From Rhizobium sp. P40RR-XXII (lineage in GTDB: Bacteria; Pseudomonadota; Alphaproteobacteria; Rhizobiales; Rhizobiaceae), in contig NZ_JABAII010000019.1 in NCBI RefSeq assembly GCF_012641405.1, forward strand, positions 54,394-118,393: 64,000 nucleotides of DNA, in the 5' to 3' direction. Shown here one piece after another: positions 18,037 through 26,545 of the stretch. Positions within the stretch are counted from its first letter, which is position 1; the number at the start of each line of letters is the position of its first letter. The notes beneath the pieces are model-generated. The model did no database searches. It saw nothing but the letters and a program-made list of their open reading frames with translations, and had not been told where the DNA came from. The translations under genes and the position numbers were made by a program.

Positions 18037-18997
18037 GGCTATCCTCATCAATTTGGGCGTAATGTTCGGTTCGGTAGCGAGTGTTGCCGAAACCTTCGAC
18101 ATGAATGACGTCGCGGACCCGCCGGCCGCGTCCGGTCCGCTCGATGGAAAGAACAAGATCGACGGCCTCGCCGATCACGTCCTGCATGGGCTGCTGGCTG
18201 GCTTCCGCCGTCAGTTGTTCGAGGCGGCGCAACGCGGACAGGGCACTGTTCGAGTGAATTGTGGTAACCCCACCCGGATGGCCGGTGTTCCAAGCCTTGA
18301 GGAGCGTGAGCGCCGCGCCATCACGGACCTCCCCCACAATGATCCGATCGGGCCGCAAGCGCATGGTGCTTTTGAGAAGCCGCGCCATGTCGACAGTATC
18401 GCTGGTGTGGAGCGAAACGGCATTCTCCGCTGTGCACCGGATTTCGGTCGTGTCCTCCAGAATGACCAGACGATCGTCCGGCGCGCCCGCTACGATTTCC
18501 GCGATGACTGCATTGGCGAGCGTGGTCTTGCCTGATCCCGTACCGCCGGAAATCACGATGTTCATGCGCGAGGCAATCGCTTCGCGCAGCACCGAAACCT
18601 GCGCCTGTGTCATCACTTTCGACGTTACATAGTCGTCGAGTGGGATTAGGCGTGAAGCGCGTCTGCGGATCGTAAAGGCCGGTGCGGCGACCACCGGCGG
18701 CAACAATCCTTCGAAGCGGTGACCGCCGATCGGCAATTCGCCTGAGATGATCGGTTGCTCTCTATCGGCCTCGGATTGAAGGGCATGGGCTACACTGCCG
18801 ATGATGACCTCTGCAGCGGCGGGATCCATCGCGCCGGCTGGCGTAATGCCGTGGCCCAGACGCTCAATGAAAAGCCTCCCATCTGGGTTCAGCATGATCT
18901 CGACCACTGTCGCGTCCTTAAGGGCAACGCATAGTTGATCGCCGAGAGCGTCCTGAATCTTGCGGATAAGCCGCGAATGGGAACGGAGTTGGGTCAC
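18026..18997 (-). CDS. trbB: conjugal transfer ATPase TrbB (VirB11-like)
   Basis: 323-residue hexameric traffic ATPase. A GTG start at 18997 gives MTQLRSHSRLIRKIQDALG, the usual N-terminus, and overlaps the traI stop in a GTGA junction; an upstream ATG at 19015 is possible but lies inside traI. Walker A SGGTGSGKTTLAN is near residue 153, followed by the Asp box VILEDTTEIRC, Walker B region DRIIVGEVRDGAAL and the His box THSNSALSALRRL. It pairs with TrbE in energising pilus assembly. Confidence 0.94.
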   Translation of the reverse strand: MTQLRSHSRLIRKIQDALGDQLCVALKDATVVEIMLNPDGRLFIERLGHGITPAGAMDPAAAEVIIGSVAHALQSEADREQPIISGELPIGGHRFEGLLPPVVAAPAFTIRRRASRLIPLDDYVTSKVMTQAQVSVLREAIASRMNIVISGGTGSGKTTLANAVIAEIVAGAPDDRLVILEDTTEIRCTAENAVSLHTSDTVDMARLLKSTMRLRPDRIIVGEVRDGAALTLLKAWNTGHPGGVTTIHSNSALSALRRLEQLTAEASQQPMQDVIGEAVDLVLSIERTGRGRRVRDVIHVEGFGNTRYRTEHYAQIDEDSHAA

Positions 18998-19632
18998 GCT
19001 CCACCCCCGATCCATCCCGCGTTACCGTTGCTTGTGAGAGGATGATATGTCGCTGGGCGAACACGCTCGAAACTGGCGCGATCAAGCGGGAGGCTTCCAG
19101 CGATGGCGATCGTGTTGCCGATCGCGGTTGGCTCGCCAAGTCGATCCATCGGCCAGCCCGCACGTTTGAGGATCCGCTCGAAGCGAAGATCGGTCGCGGT
19201 GACAAGCTGGGTGTATCCGTTGGCCGCCGACCACTCGATAATCGCGGCGAACATGGTGAGAGTGACAAGGTGGAGTTGGCCCCCTCCCCTGCCTGCCGCA
19301 AGCGACGTGTCGACGCAGAACCGGGAGCTTTCGACGACTGCCAAACGCGTGGGGAGCGAGCCGTTCTCAAGGAGCTGCGGGAAAGTCCACTCAAGCATTG
19401 TGGGGCCCGTTGCCGGTAGAAGACGGGCGCAGCCGACAACCGATCCGGCCCGTGTCACGGCGAGGATGTAGGTGGGGTGAAGCTCGTCATACTGGTCCCG
19501 TTCCTCACCAGCGATGATTTCGACGTTCCATTCCAGTCTCGCCCCGAATACGGCGGCGCGCAGGCGATGCATCTTCTTGAGATAGCTTGAATGACGTTCG
19601 TAGAGGTTCGGCGAGACGGCGAATATCTGCAT
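18994..19632 (-). CDS. traI: acyl-homoserine-lactone synthase TraI
   Basis: 212-residue LuxI-family autoinducer synthase that joins an acyl chain from acyl-ACP to S-adenosylmethionine; in Ti plasmids the product is a 3-oxo-octanoyl homoserine lactone. All conserved positions are present: MHRLRAAVFGARLEWNVEII, GEERDQYDELHPTYIL, GCARLLPATGPTMLE, VESSRFCVDTSL and VTATDLRFERILKRAGWPM. ATG 19632 matches the TraI N-terminus MQIFAVSPNLYERHSSYLKK. It is the first gene of the trb operon, about 60 bases downstream of a tra box, so it should be switched on by TraR. No traR or traM is in the window. Confidence 0.95.
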   Translation of the reverse strand: MQIFAVSPNLYERHSSYLKKMHRLRAAVFGARLEWNVEIIAGEERDQYDELHPTYILAVTRAGSVVGCARLLPATGPTMLEWTFPQLLENGSLPTRLAVVESSRFCVDTSLAAGRGGGQLHLVTLTMFAAIIEWSAANGYTQLVTATDLRFERILKRAGWPMDRLGEPTAIGNTIAIAGSLPLDRASFERVRPATYHPLTSNGNAGWIGGGA

Positions 19633-20005
19633 GTGCGACTCCGCGTAGGTGAACTACTGGAGTGGAAACCATCTTTGGCGACCCGTGACTATGTGCAGAT
19701 CTGCATTCGGTGATTCGACCAAGGCGCGGATCGGGACGGGCAGATAATGGGTGTTCGCTGAAACTATGCGGTATCTTTTGACCGGGAGATTGCGTGCAAA
19801 CGTTCCCTGCGGGAAAGCCAGGAATGGGCCTAACTCTACGTTTATTATTGAGAATAACGCTCGGACGCTGAAATCGAAGCCTCCGTTAGCTTCTCGTTAA
19901 CCTTAAATACCTTGCAGCAATAACGGAATCGAATGATAGTTGCGCAAATGATGGCCGCACGGTCATTTTTTCGAAAGTGTCGCCATCAAGGAAATAATTC
20001 GCAAA
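19633..20005. promoter_or_regulatory. divergent traI/repA control region
   Basis: 373 bases without a gene. Besides the tra box, an imperfect dyad around 19839-19859 (CGTTTATT, spacer, AATAACG) lies about 150 bases before repA and is a candidate RepA/RepB autoregulation site. The segment nearest repA is AT-rich (gttaaccttaaatacc) and probably contains the repA promoter. Confidence 0.5.
19691..19708. promoter_or_regulatory. tra box (TraR binding site)
   Basis: atgtgcagatctgcattc contains a perfect 12-base dyad TGCAGATCTGCA and fits the known 18-base tra box, differing only at the right end. Its place between the divergent traI and repA genes is as in Ti plasmids, where TraR with autoinducer activates both transfer and copy number from here. 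Confidence 0.85.
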
Positions 20006-21196
20006 ATGAGCCAGCCACAGCCGAACCGGTTTGATTTCGAGATCGCCCAGCAAGGGGCTAAAATCTCGAATGCGTTGCATATGCTGCGCAGCCAGCAGTA
20101 CCCTCCCGATGCCCGCAAGGGATTGCGGAAATTTCAACTCGGGGAAGTCGCCGACTTCATAGGTGTTACCCAGAGTCATCTGCGACAGATCCATTCGGAG
20201 GGAAAGGGACCGGAGATCGAATCCGTCAGCGGCCGACGCTATTATACGGCCGAGCAGATGCTCGAGCTTCGGGAATATCTCGAAGCGAACAAGAAATCCG
20301 ACAAGAGATACTACATCCCGCAGCGGCGTGAAGGCGAGCCGATGCAAGTCGTATCAGTCGTGAACTTCAAGGGCGGAAGTGGCAAGACGACCACGGCTGC
20401 GCATCTCGCGCAGTATCTCGCCCTCACCGGCCATCGCGTTCTGGCGATCGATCTCGATCCGCAGGCCTCGTTGACCTCGCTGTTTGGAATTCAGCCTGAG
20501 CTCGATGACACGGCCTCTCTTTATGAGGCACTGCGGTTTGACGACGAAAGGAAGCCGATTGCGGACGTTATTCAGTCGACGAATATTCCCGGTCTGGATG
20601 TCATCCCCGCGAACCTTGTCCTGCAGGAGTATGAATATGATGTACCGCTCGCCATCTCCTCACGGAAGGGCGACGAAGGCAGGCTGTTTCATATGCGTAT
20701 CGTCCAGGCGCTGAAGGAGCTTGACGACAGGTACGACGTCGTTGTCATCGATTGTCCACCGCAGTTGGGTTATTTGACCATCACAGCCCTTATGGCTTCG
20801 ACCGGCATCCTTATTACCATCCACCCACAGATGTTGGACATCATGTCGATGAGCCAGTTTCTGATGATGCTGGGCGGAATCATGACGCCGGTCGCGGAGG
20901 CCGGTGCTGAGATCCGCGTCGAGTGGTTCCGGTATCTCGTCACGCGCTTCGAGCCGACGGACATACCGCAAGCGCAGATGGTCGGCTTTATGCAGTCGAT
21001 GTTTGCTCAGCACATGCTTCGAAACCACGTGCTTAAATCGACAGCCATTTCGGACGCGTCGATCAAGAAGCAAACCCTGTATGAAGTCGAGCGTGGCGAT
21101 TTCGTCAGATCGACCTATGACCGCGCTATTGAAAGCCTGAACGCCGCCAATGGCGAAATCGTGGAGCTGATCCACAATGCGTGGGGGCGGAAATGA
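20006..21196 (+). CDS. repA: plasmid partitioning ATPase RepA (ParA family)
   Basis: 396-residue ParA-type ATPase of a repABC system. An N-terminal helix-turn-helix (LGEVADFIGVTQSHLRQIHS) supports autorepression of the operon. The deviant Walker A VVNFKGGSGKTTTAAHLAQY is at about residue 118, with LAIDLDPQASLTSLFG and VVIDCPPQLGYLT following. Length is normal for RepA. ATG 20006 has an AAGGA site thirteen bases away. Together with RepB it moves plasmid copies apart at division. The gene is intact although repC downstream is destroyed. Confidence 0.95.
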   Translation: MSQPQPNRFDFEIAQQGAKISNALHMLRSQQYPPDARKGLRKFQLGEVADFIGVTQSHLRQIHSEGKGPEIESVSGRRYYTAEQMLELREYLEANKKSDKRYYIPQRREGEPMQVVSVVNFKGGSGKTTTAAHLAQYLALTGHRVLAIDLDPQASLTSLFGIQPELDDTASLYEALRFDDERKPIADVIQSTNIPGLDVIPANLVLQEYEYDVPLAISSRKGDEGRLFHMRIVQALKELDDRYDVVVIDCPPQLGYLTITALMASTGILITIHPQMLDIMSMSQFLMMLGGIMTPVAEAGAEIRVEWFRYLVTRFEPTDIPQAQMVGFMQSMFAQHMLRNHVLKSTAISDASIKKQTLYEVERGDFVRSTYDRAIESLNAANGEIVELIHNAWGRK

Positions 21197-21200
21197 CCAG

Positions 21201-21218
21201 CTTGTCAGCCGTTTTTTT
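21201..21218. repeat. short direct repeat, copy 1 (repA-repB spacer)
   Basis: cttgtcagccgttttttt, just after the repA stop, is matched by 17 bases at 22943-22959 downstream of the repC remnant. The similarity continues loosely on both sides (gacc before, ct after the T-run). Meaning unknown; it could mark a past rearrangement. Confidence 0.45.
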
Positions 21219-21271
21219 CTTCAATTTCGATTGGAATGCCAGCAACTTACCAGCGCTGAAGGGGATGTGTC

Positions 21272-22297
21272 ATGAAGCGTGAAAATCCATTCGCCAAGCT
21301 GGACATTGCCTCAATCTCAACAGAGATGGCGCCCACTAAGCCCGGTTACGGCATGACAGGCGCTGCCAAGACCGTCGTTCGCTCGATCGAAGATCTTGCG
21401 GAGAATACCAAGAAGCTCATGGAAGGCGAAGTGATCGTGGAATTGGATCCGCGTTCGCTCGACGTTTCCTCCATTGCTGACCGCCTTTCCGATGATGGCG
21501 AGGAATATCAGGCGCTCAAACAGGCGATCAAGGCATCTGGACAATCGTCGCCTATTTTGGTTCGGCCAAATTCGAGCGATGGTCAGCGTTACATGGTCGT
21601 GTTCGGCCATCGTCGCGTGAAGGTAGCCCAGGAGCTCGGTATACCGGTCAAAGCCGTCGTTAAGAAACTGGACGACATCGCCTCTGCGATTGCGCAAGGC
21701 CAGGAAAATTCCGCTCGATCAAATCTGTCGTTCATTGAGCGGGCATATTTCGCGCAGAATCTGCTTGCGTCCGGAATGACCAAGGAGGTGGTTAGAGCGT
21801 CGCTTGCCATCGACGAAGCTATGCTTTCCAAAATGCTCAGTGTCGTCGAGGTGGTTCCAACGCCCGTCATCAAAGTGTTGGGAGCCTCCAAGAAGATTGG
21901 TCGCGACAAGTGGTTGAGCTTGCGTCAACTGCTGCTGGTCCCTGCCCTTCTGAAGGTGACCACCGATTACGTGGGAACTGCCGATTTCCTCGCGATCGGA
22001 GAAGAGGCGAGATTCGACAATCTTCATGGCTACCTGACACGGTACAAGAACAAGTCGGCAGCCAAGAAACCAAAGGCTCCAGCGTCCGCAAAAAGTTGGA
22101 CGTCGAACGATAGTTCGCTGAGTTTCACCATGAATGCCAAGCCTAAGAAGGTTGCGATCGAGCTTTCCAAAGCGGAAGCGAAACCCTTCAGCGATTGGCT
22201 TTCGAGCCGGATGGATCGCCTATACGACGAATACAGACGGGCCTACGCGAACGAAACGGAGATTGGGTCGCAAAAGGAAAAGGTGCCCAAGCGGTAA
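21272..22297 (+). CDS. repB: plasmid partitioning protein RepB (ParB family)
   Basis: 341-residue ParB-type protein. The ParB/Sulfiredoxin-like N-domain shows SSPILVRPNSSDGQRYMVVF, GHRRVKVAQELGIPVKAVV and the box ENSARSNLSFIERAYFAQNL. A central helix-turn-helix follows (VRASLAIDEAMLSKMLSVVE). It would bind parS centromere sites and help RepA repress the operon. ATG 21272 has GGGG upstream and lies 75 bases after repA. I searched by eye for the usual 16-base parS palindrome nearby and did not find a convincing copy. Confidence 0.93.
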   Translation: MKRENPFAKLDIASISTEMAPTKPGYGMTGAAKTVVRSIEDLAENTKKLMEGEVIVELDPRSLDVSSIADRLSDDGEEYQALKQAIKASGQSSPILVRPNSSDGQRYMVVFGHRRVKVAQELGIPVKAVVKKLDDIASAIAQGQENSARSNLSFIERAYFAQNLLASGMTKEVVRASLAIDEAMLSKMLSVVEVVPTPVIKVLGASKKIGRDKWLSLRQLLLVPALLKVTTDYVGTADFLAIGEEARFDNLHGYLTRYKNKSAAKKPKAPASAKSWTSNDSSLSFTMNAKPKKVAIELSKAEAKPFSDWLSSRMDRLYDEYRRAYANETEIGSQKEKVPKR

Positions 22298-22419
22298 ACC
22301 GCGGAAACCCCTGTCGTTACCCTTAGCACGATCGCATCCGTCTTTCCCCGCAGTGCAGCCAATTGTCTTTGACGCGGATTTGGCGAGCGGATTTCTTTTG
22401 CCGAAGAAAGGTGAGGCTG
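22298..22419 (-). ncRNA. possible site of the repABC antisense RNA (uncertain)
   Basis: In repABC plasmids the space between repB and repC encodes a small counter-transcribed RNA on the strand opposite repC. The spacing here (about 120 bases between the repB stop and the repC-like start) fits, and there is an 8-base direct repeat gcggattt near 22375-22393. I could not identify a clear promoter or terminator hairpin, so this is inferred only from position. Confidence 0.25.
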
Positions 22420-22900
22420 GATGTGACGGCGCGTTCGGGCGGAGGGTAATGACGCTTGCTTTGGTGAAAGCCAGCTGTAGATCAAAGAATTGAATTCAGG
22501 CGCACACTTTGACCAGTGGAAAGTGTTTCCCGACCTCTGCCGCGCGCGCGGTTTAGTCTTCAGGATGGAGCTCTCGCCGTTCTCGAGGCGCTGCTGACCT
22601 TTTTGCCCCGAGGCCGAGCTCGACAGGGGTAGCGCGGAGCGCCGCGGCATGGGTCACAAACGGTGAGATGCGGGCAGACCAAGGCGTAGGCGAAGGTCGA
22701 GCCGATCAAGTTGCTTGCGTTGGTCTAGCCCCTCGAGCATGCCCCGACCCGGTCGGCCACGGGTCGGCAGGATTTCGCGTTAGTGCGAGCTCATGGCAGC
22801 CGGTGCTGATTCGATCGACGCTCGGCATTCGTCGAACGATCAGGGGCTCGCGATACCGTGGGGCCGGGGGATGCAGCCGCCGCAATCGCATGTATCCCTG
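22420..22900 (+). pseudogene. repC: decayed repC (replication initiator) remnant
   Basis: Three pieces look like RepC in the right order but in different frames with stops. First, GAFGRRVMTLALVKA at about 22430-22475 matches the conserved RepC N-terminus (PFGRRPMTLA). Second, at about 22508-22625, DQWKVFPDLCRARG then, after a frame change, GALAVLEALLTFLPRG matches the RepC region with DRALAVLNALLSF. Third, near 22800-22880 there is a weak similarity to the segment around RRDSPNGKRY. The remaining two thirds of the 400-residue protein are absent. RepC is essential for repABC replication, so this replicon cannot initiate with its own protein. Confidence 0.6.
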
Positions 22901-23383
22901 AACAATGAAACGGAGGCCAATTTAAGCGTGCCTGGACCGAAACTTGTCAGCCGTTTTTTCTCGAAGATATCCCTGTTCCTACAATGTGTTATCGGAATTG
23001 AGGTAGCGTTCGCGCACAAAGGCGTTCCTTGGAAAGGACTTGGGATTTTGCACTCTGGACAATCGGCGAACCGCGGCGCCCGGCATAGGAGGCATCGCAG
23101 GTGGGTCCGCTGAGGGATCGGTGGCGCAAGGAGAGGGCTTATCCTTCCGAAACAACACAATCTCGGTTGCGAGTCGCGCGACGATGCGGCTTGTTAGTGA
23201 GCGCTTAAAAGCCTATAACTCATAGGACAGTGCGACTCAGCACAATTGCCAATTAAATCACTCGCGGACCGGCTTGATGTTCAGCGATGTGGTGTGAATG
23301 CTGAGATGCGGCTTGCCCAAGGCAAGATTATCCCGCCCTGCACTGTTCCAGCCAATCATCGATAACCATTGGAGCTTGAGAAC
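22901..23383 (+). other. non-coding or decayed region after repC remnant
   Basis: No gene recognised. The only structure noted is the second copy of the short repeat at 22943-22959. Short frames on both strands lack ribosome sites and motifs. Confidence 0.4.
22943..22959. repeat. short direct repeat, copy 2
   Basis: cttgtcagccgtttttt, identical to 17 bases of the copy at 21201-21218, 1.74 kb away in the same orientation. Confidence 0.45.
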
Positions 23384-23881
23384 ATGATCTCAGCCGGATA
23401 TTGCCGACTTATGGCCCGTTACAATACGTGGCAGAATGCCTCTTTGGTAACTGCCGCCGATGGGCTCACCGACGAGGATCGCTGGAAGGATCGAGGGGCC
23501 TTCTTTCAGTCGATCGCGGCAACATTAAACCATCTATATTGGGCAGATGCCCTGATCCTAGAGCGATTAAAGGGGAACGAGCGTCCGGAGAGAACCATTC
23601 AGCATTCTTTGTCAGACCCATCGAATTGGGATGCTTTCAAAGCGCTCCGTTTGCAACGAAACGAGGAAATCGAAGAGTGGGCCGCGCGATTGCTTGACGC
23701 CGACCTTAACGGTTCGCTTGTTTGGTATCCTGGCGACGGTTCAACTCGGATCGAGAAACCAAAAACCATCTGTGTTATTCAACTCTTCAATCATCAAACC
23801 CATCATCGGGGTCAGGTTCACGCGATGCTGACCGCAGCGGGCGCGAAGCCAGAGCCAACTGACCTTCAGATGCTCGCATAG
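23384..23881 (+). CDS. DinB-family metal-binding protein
   Basis: 165-residue four-helix-bundle protein of the DinB/YfiT superfamily. ATG 23384 follows a GGAG site by nine bases. Family features are MARYNTWQNASL at the N-terminus, the first metal His in TLNHLYWADALI (about residue 48), and the second pair in LFNHQTHHRGQVHAMLTAAG near residues 135-152. Such proteins bind a divalent metal and several act as thiol-dependent transferases; the substrate here is unknown. It stands alone after the plasmid core. Confidence 0.85.
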   Translation: MISAGYCRLMARYNTWQNASLVTAADGLTDEDRWKDRGAFFQSIAATLNHLYWADALILERLKGNERPERTIQHSLSDPSNWDAFKALRLQRNEEIEEWAARLLDADLNGSLVWYPGDGSTRIEKPKTICVIQLFNHQTHHRGQVHAMLTAAGAKPEPTDLQMLA

Positions 23882-24204
23882 CCAGTGGCTTGATCATTCC
23901 GCCTCGATGAGGATGGCTAACGAAGCGTGCCAGGCGATCGCGGCGAACCGCGACGGGCGTGTCACCGAAGCCCCGATCTCGCACAGCGGTCTTGAGAGGG
24001 CAGGGTGAGCTCGCGAAGCGCCAGAGCCGTGCCTGCGGACTGCCGCGGCCGGAAATGACATTCGTATTGAGAGCCGTCTTTCAAAGCGCGTGGGCTTGGC
24101 AGGCGTCTTGTCGTCAAAAGGTGATGAAGCGCTCTGCGTCGGCCTAGTCAGCCCGCCAACTTTTTTGCGATGAGTGATGCAGAACCATAGCGACGGCAGT
24201 TCGT
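23882..24204 (+). other. no recognisable gene
   Basis: GC-rich stretch between the DinB gene and the convergent nucleotidyltransferase gene. No frame has a supported start or a recognisable domain, and no terminator-type hairpin with a T-run was seen. Confidence 0.4.
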
Positions 24205-25275
24205 TCACTTCTTTTCAAGGTCTTCCATCTTCATGCCGAGAGCCTTAGCCAGAGCTATCTTGCCGTTATCAGGTAGCCTCTTAAGGCTGTTGGTGATCCC
24301 GTCCTGCCACGAAGGACCGCGTTCCCATGCCTCTTCATAGGCAACGGCCAGCACGTCGCTTTGGCGCATTTCCACAAGGGCTTCAAAGAGCAGAGCGGCT
24401 TGGGATCTGTCCTTGTCCGCCTTGGCGCGTCCGAGCGCGTCCGTAAGCCGCCTTGAAGCCACGATGAGCTTATGGACGGCATACCTTTCCGGAGCAGGCA
24501 CGAGGACGTTTACGCCTTCGCGATGGAGGAGGACCGTGCGGACAGGTTCGTAAAGCAGGTAGTCGAGAAACCGCAGATTTTCCGCCGACGCGCCGCCGAG
24601 GGCGGACATGGATGATGGTTTGCCTGCGTAGTCGTTCGATCCCCGGTTTCCCGTCAAGAACTCCACTCGGTAGCCTTTGCCGTTTATGAATGCGGTGACC
24701 TTCACCCGGTCCGATTGATGTGGAATCGGTCGGAATCCAGGATCGACTGACTGGAGGATTTCCAGGACGGGCGGCAAGCTATCGCCCACTTCGGCCGAAA
24801 TCGCGAAGTCCTGCGCGAAATCGGCATCTCCCGTCTGCATTGCCGAGGACGGCAGCCTAACGCCGAGAAGGCCTGCGTAGGTGCCAAATGCTACGGATCC
24901 GATTAGGACGGCCCGCAGTCGGAACAATCCGGCGTCCGCAAGAGCCTTCGTGATGTCCCCCGCGAACGGGTCTGGGCCGGGGAGGCCGGCGCGACGCAAG
25001 GTACTGACTATGCGTCGGCGCTCCCTGATATCGTCCTTGATCTCTTTGTGAGCATTCACCCGCGCGGTGATCTCCTCGTCGCTGTGCGGGCCGACATAGC
25101 GACGCTTGTCGCCGTTTGGAGTTGGTAGGTCGAAATACCAGTAATTGCGTCCCTTGACGGGGACTGTGACAAAACGGCCTGCCACGGGAAAGTCCGCGTG
25201 AAACGGCGCATCGAACGAGCGCTGCGCCAACTCCGCGAACATCGTTCGATATACGAGACCGACCTCTTTCGTCAT
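24205..25275 (-). CDS. GSU2403-type nucleotidyltransferase-fold protein
   Basis: 356-residue protein from ATG 25275 (MTKEVGLVYRTMFAELAQRS) with a GGGAGA site; the in-frame extension upstream looks non-coding. The core matches the predicted nucleotidyltransferase family named after Geobacter GSU2403: FRLRAVLIGSVAFGTYAGLL (G-S motif), SSAMQTGDADFAQDFAISAE with the DAD acidic pair near residues 148-150, a KVTAFINGKGYRVEFLT strand, and YAVHKLIVASRR. These proteins resemble the toxin or modifier halves of some TA and anti-phage systems, but no antitoxin partner is adjacent, so the role is open. Confidence 0.7.
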   Translation of the reverse strand: MTKEVGLVYRTMFAELAQRSFDAPFHADFPVAGRFVTVPVKGRNYWYFDLPTPNGDKRRYVGPHSDEEITARVNAHKEIKDDIRERRRIVSTLRRAGLPGPDPFAGDITKALADAGLFRLRAVLIGSVAFGTYAGLLGVRLPSSAMQTGDADFAQDFAISAEVGDSLPPVLEILQSVDPGFRPIPHQSDRVKVTAFINGKGYRVEFLTGNRGSNDYAGKPSSMSALGGASAENLRFLDYLLYEPVRTVLLHREGVNVLVPAPERYAVHKLIVASRRLTDALGRAKADKDRSQAALLFEALVEMRQSDVLAVAYEEAWERGPSWQDGITNSLKRLPDNGKIALAKALGMKMEDLEKK

Positions 25276-25772
25276 CGACGTTTCTCCCATCCGAAGCGCG
25301 CCGAACTTCTGTGCCGGCAGCCCGCCGGCGCCCTTTCCACAACGGGCGAAAAAATGTTCTCGCTCGTTGTGGCGTTGCCGGTTATAATGTTCTTGCTGAA
25401 AGATTATAACTCGCCGGAAGCCCAACAAATGTATCTTCCTGCCGGCAAAAAATTCTCAACGTCCGCATCATGAGACGTCGTAAGATTGCCGCGTTTGTTT
25501 TAGGTCCTCTGACGGGACGTTTACGGCCTTTATCAAGAACCACATATTTGCTTATCTCGAAGGGACAACTGAGGCCTTTAGGGCTATCGACAAGCAGTCT
25601 CCCTGCAAATCGGACTTGTCCTTTATGAGTCTTAGCTGCAACAGCCCTCAGACAATCGGCGGTGCGCCGAATTTCGGACTGGATCTCTTTCGTTCACTCC
25701 AGCTATTCACTGAGCAGCGGAGTGATTTGAGCGCGCGAAGTAGCGGTGGTCGTCTCCTCAACGGGGCATGTC
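25276..25772 (+). other. no recognisable gene
   Basis: About 500 bases with only interrupted frames. A plus-strand frame near 25490-25600 (RKIAAFVLGPLTGRLRPLS) has no start signal. Upstream sequence of the nucleotidyltransferase gene is AT-richer and may contain its promoter. Confidence 0.35.
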
Positions 25773-26009
25773 ATGATGACGCAGATCATTGCTGAATGGG
25801 CGACACAGAACGGGTTCGATCTACTCGATTCGCGGAAGTATCGTCGTAGCGATAGCGAGCGCACAGTCACCATCGAAATAAAAAAGGTCTCGGTGGTGCT
25901 GATCGATGAAACGATTGGATTACGTCCCCGGGTCGTCTCTGCCTTGTTCAAAGATTTGTTTTTTGGCAGCCCCGATGGCAAACTCGAACGGCTCTTGCTC
26001 GGTCGTTGA
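25773..26009 (+). CDS. small hypothetical protein
   Basis: 78 residues from ATG 25773 (a GTG at 25746 is an alternative). The sequence reads like a real globular protein: IIAEWATQNGFDLLDSRKYR, then TVTIEIKKVSVVLIDETIG and a FKDLFFGSPDGKLERLL end. Alternating charged and hydrophobic residues suggest a small alpha/beta fold. No domain is recognised and no partner is adjacent; the next gene to the right is convergent. Confidence 0.4.
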   Translation: MMTQIIAEWATQNGFDLLDSRKYRRSDSERTVTIEIKKVSVVLIDETIGLRPRVVSALFKDLFFGSPDGKLERLLLGR

Positions 26010-26221
26010 CGATATCGAATTGCGGGCCTCTAACTTGAGACTCGCAATTCTCGTTGCCTGATCTCCAAAAGGGTTGACCTTGCCGCTAAAATGACCAAAC
26101 CAATGGTTCGACCCCCAATAAGGTAAATACCGAAGGGCAATTCCGGCGGCTGCGCCAACTGAGATCGACGCAAACCTTCCAATCCGGCGCGAAAGCCGCA
26201 AAATGGCACCAAGTCAACTTA

Positions 26222-26545
26222 TCATACGAGCATCTGAAGTCCGTGCTTTTGTACCAATGACAAGAGCTTGAGTGCGGGTCCACTCGGTCGTTTCGCACCC
26301 GTCTCCCATTTCTGGACCGTCGACTCGCTGGTATTCAGATAGCGGGCAAATACCGGTTGGCTCACATGGTTATTCTCGCGGAGCGCCTTGATCTGGGCGG
26401 GCGTCAGCTCTTGCGGAACGACAAGGCAATCGCCATCGAAGGTCCTCATTGTTTCCTTGTCGATGGTCCCGGCCGCATACATGCCTTCAACGGCGCTATG
26501 GATCGCCTCGAAGGCATCGCTTTTGAACTTTCGTTTAGTCGCCAT
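26222..26545 (-). CDS. Xre-family antitoxin (HigA-type)
   Basis: 107-residue helix-turn-helix protein from ATG 26545 (MATKRKFKSDAFEAIHSAVE). The C-terminal Xre domain is clear: LTPAQIKALRENNHVSQPVF, then ARYLNTSESTVQKWETGAKR and PSGPALKLLSLVQ. It overlaps the upstream toxin gene by eleven bases, giving the toxin-first order of HigB/HigA modules. It should neutralise the toxin and repress the operon, probably through the palindrome at 26903. Confidence 0.88.
   Translation of the reverse strand: MATKRKFKSDAFEAIHSAVEGMYAAGTIDKETMRTFDGDCLVVPQELTPAQIKALRENNHVSQPVFARYLNTSESTVQKWETGAKRPSGPALKLLSLVQKHGLQMLV

Noticed and set aside
22298..22440. parS-like palindrome search around repB
   Set aside because: Sequences near gtaaaccgcggaaac do not fit the 16-base GTT-N2-C-N-GC-N-G-N2-AAC pattern, so no parS was annotated.
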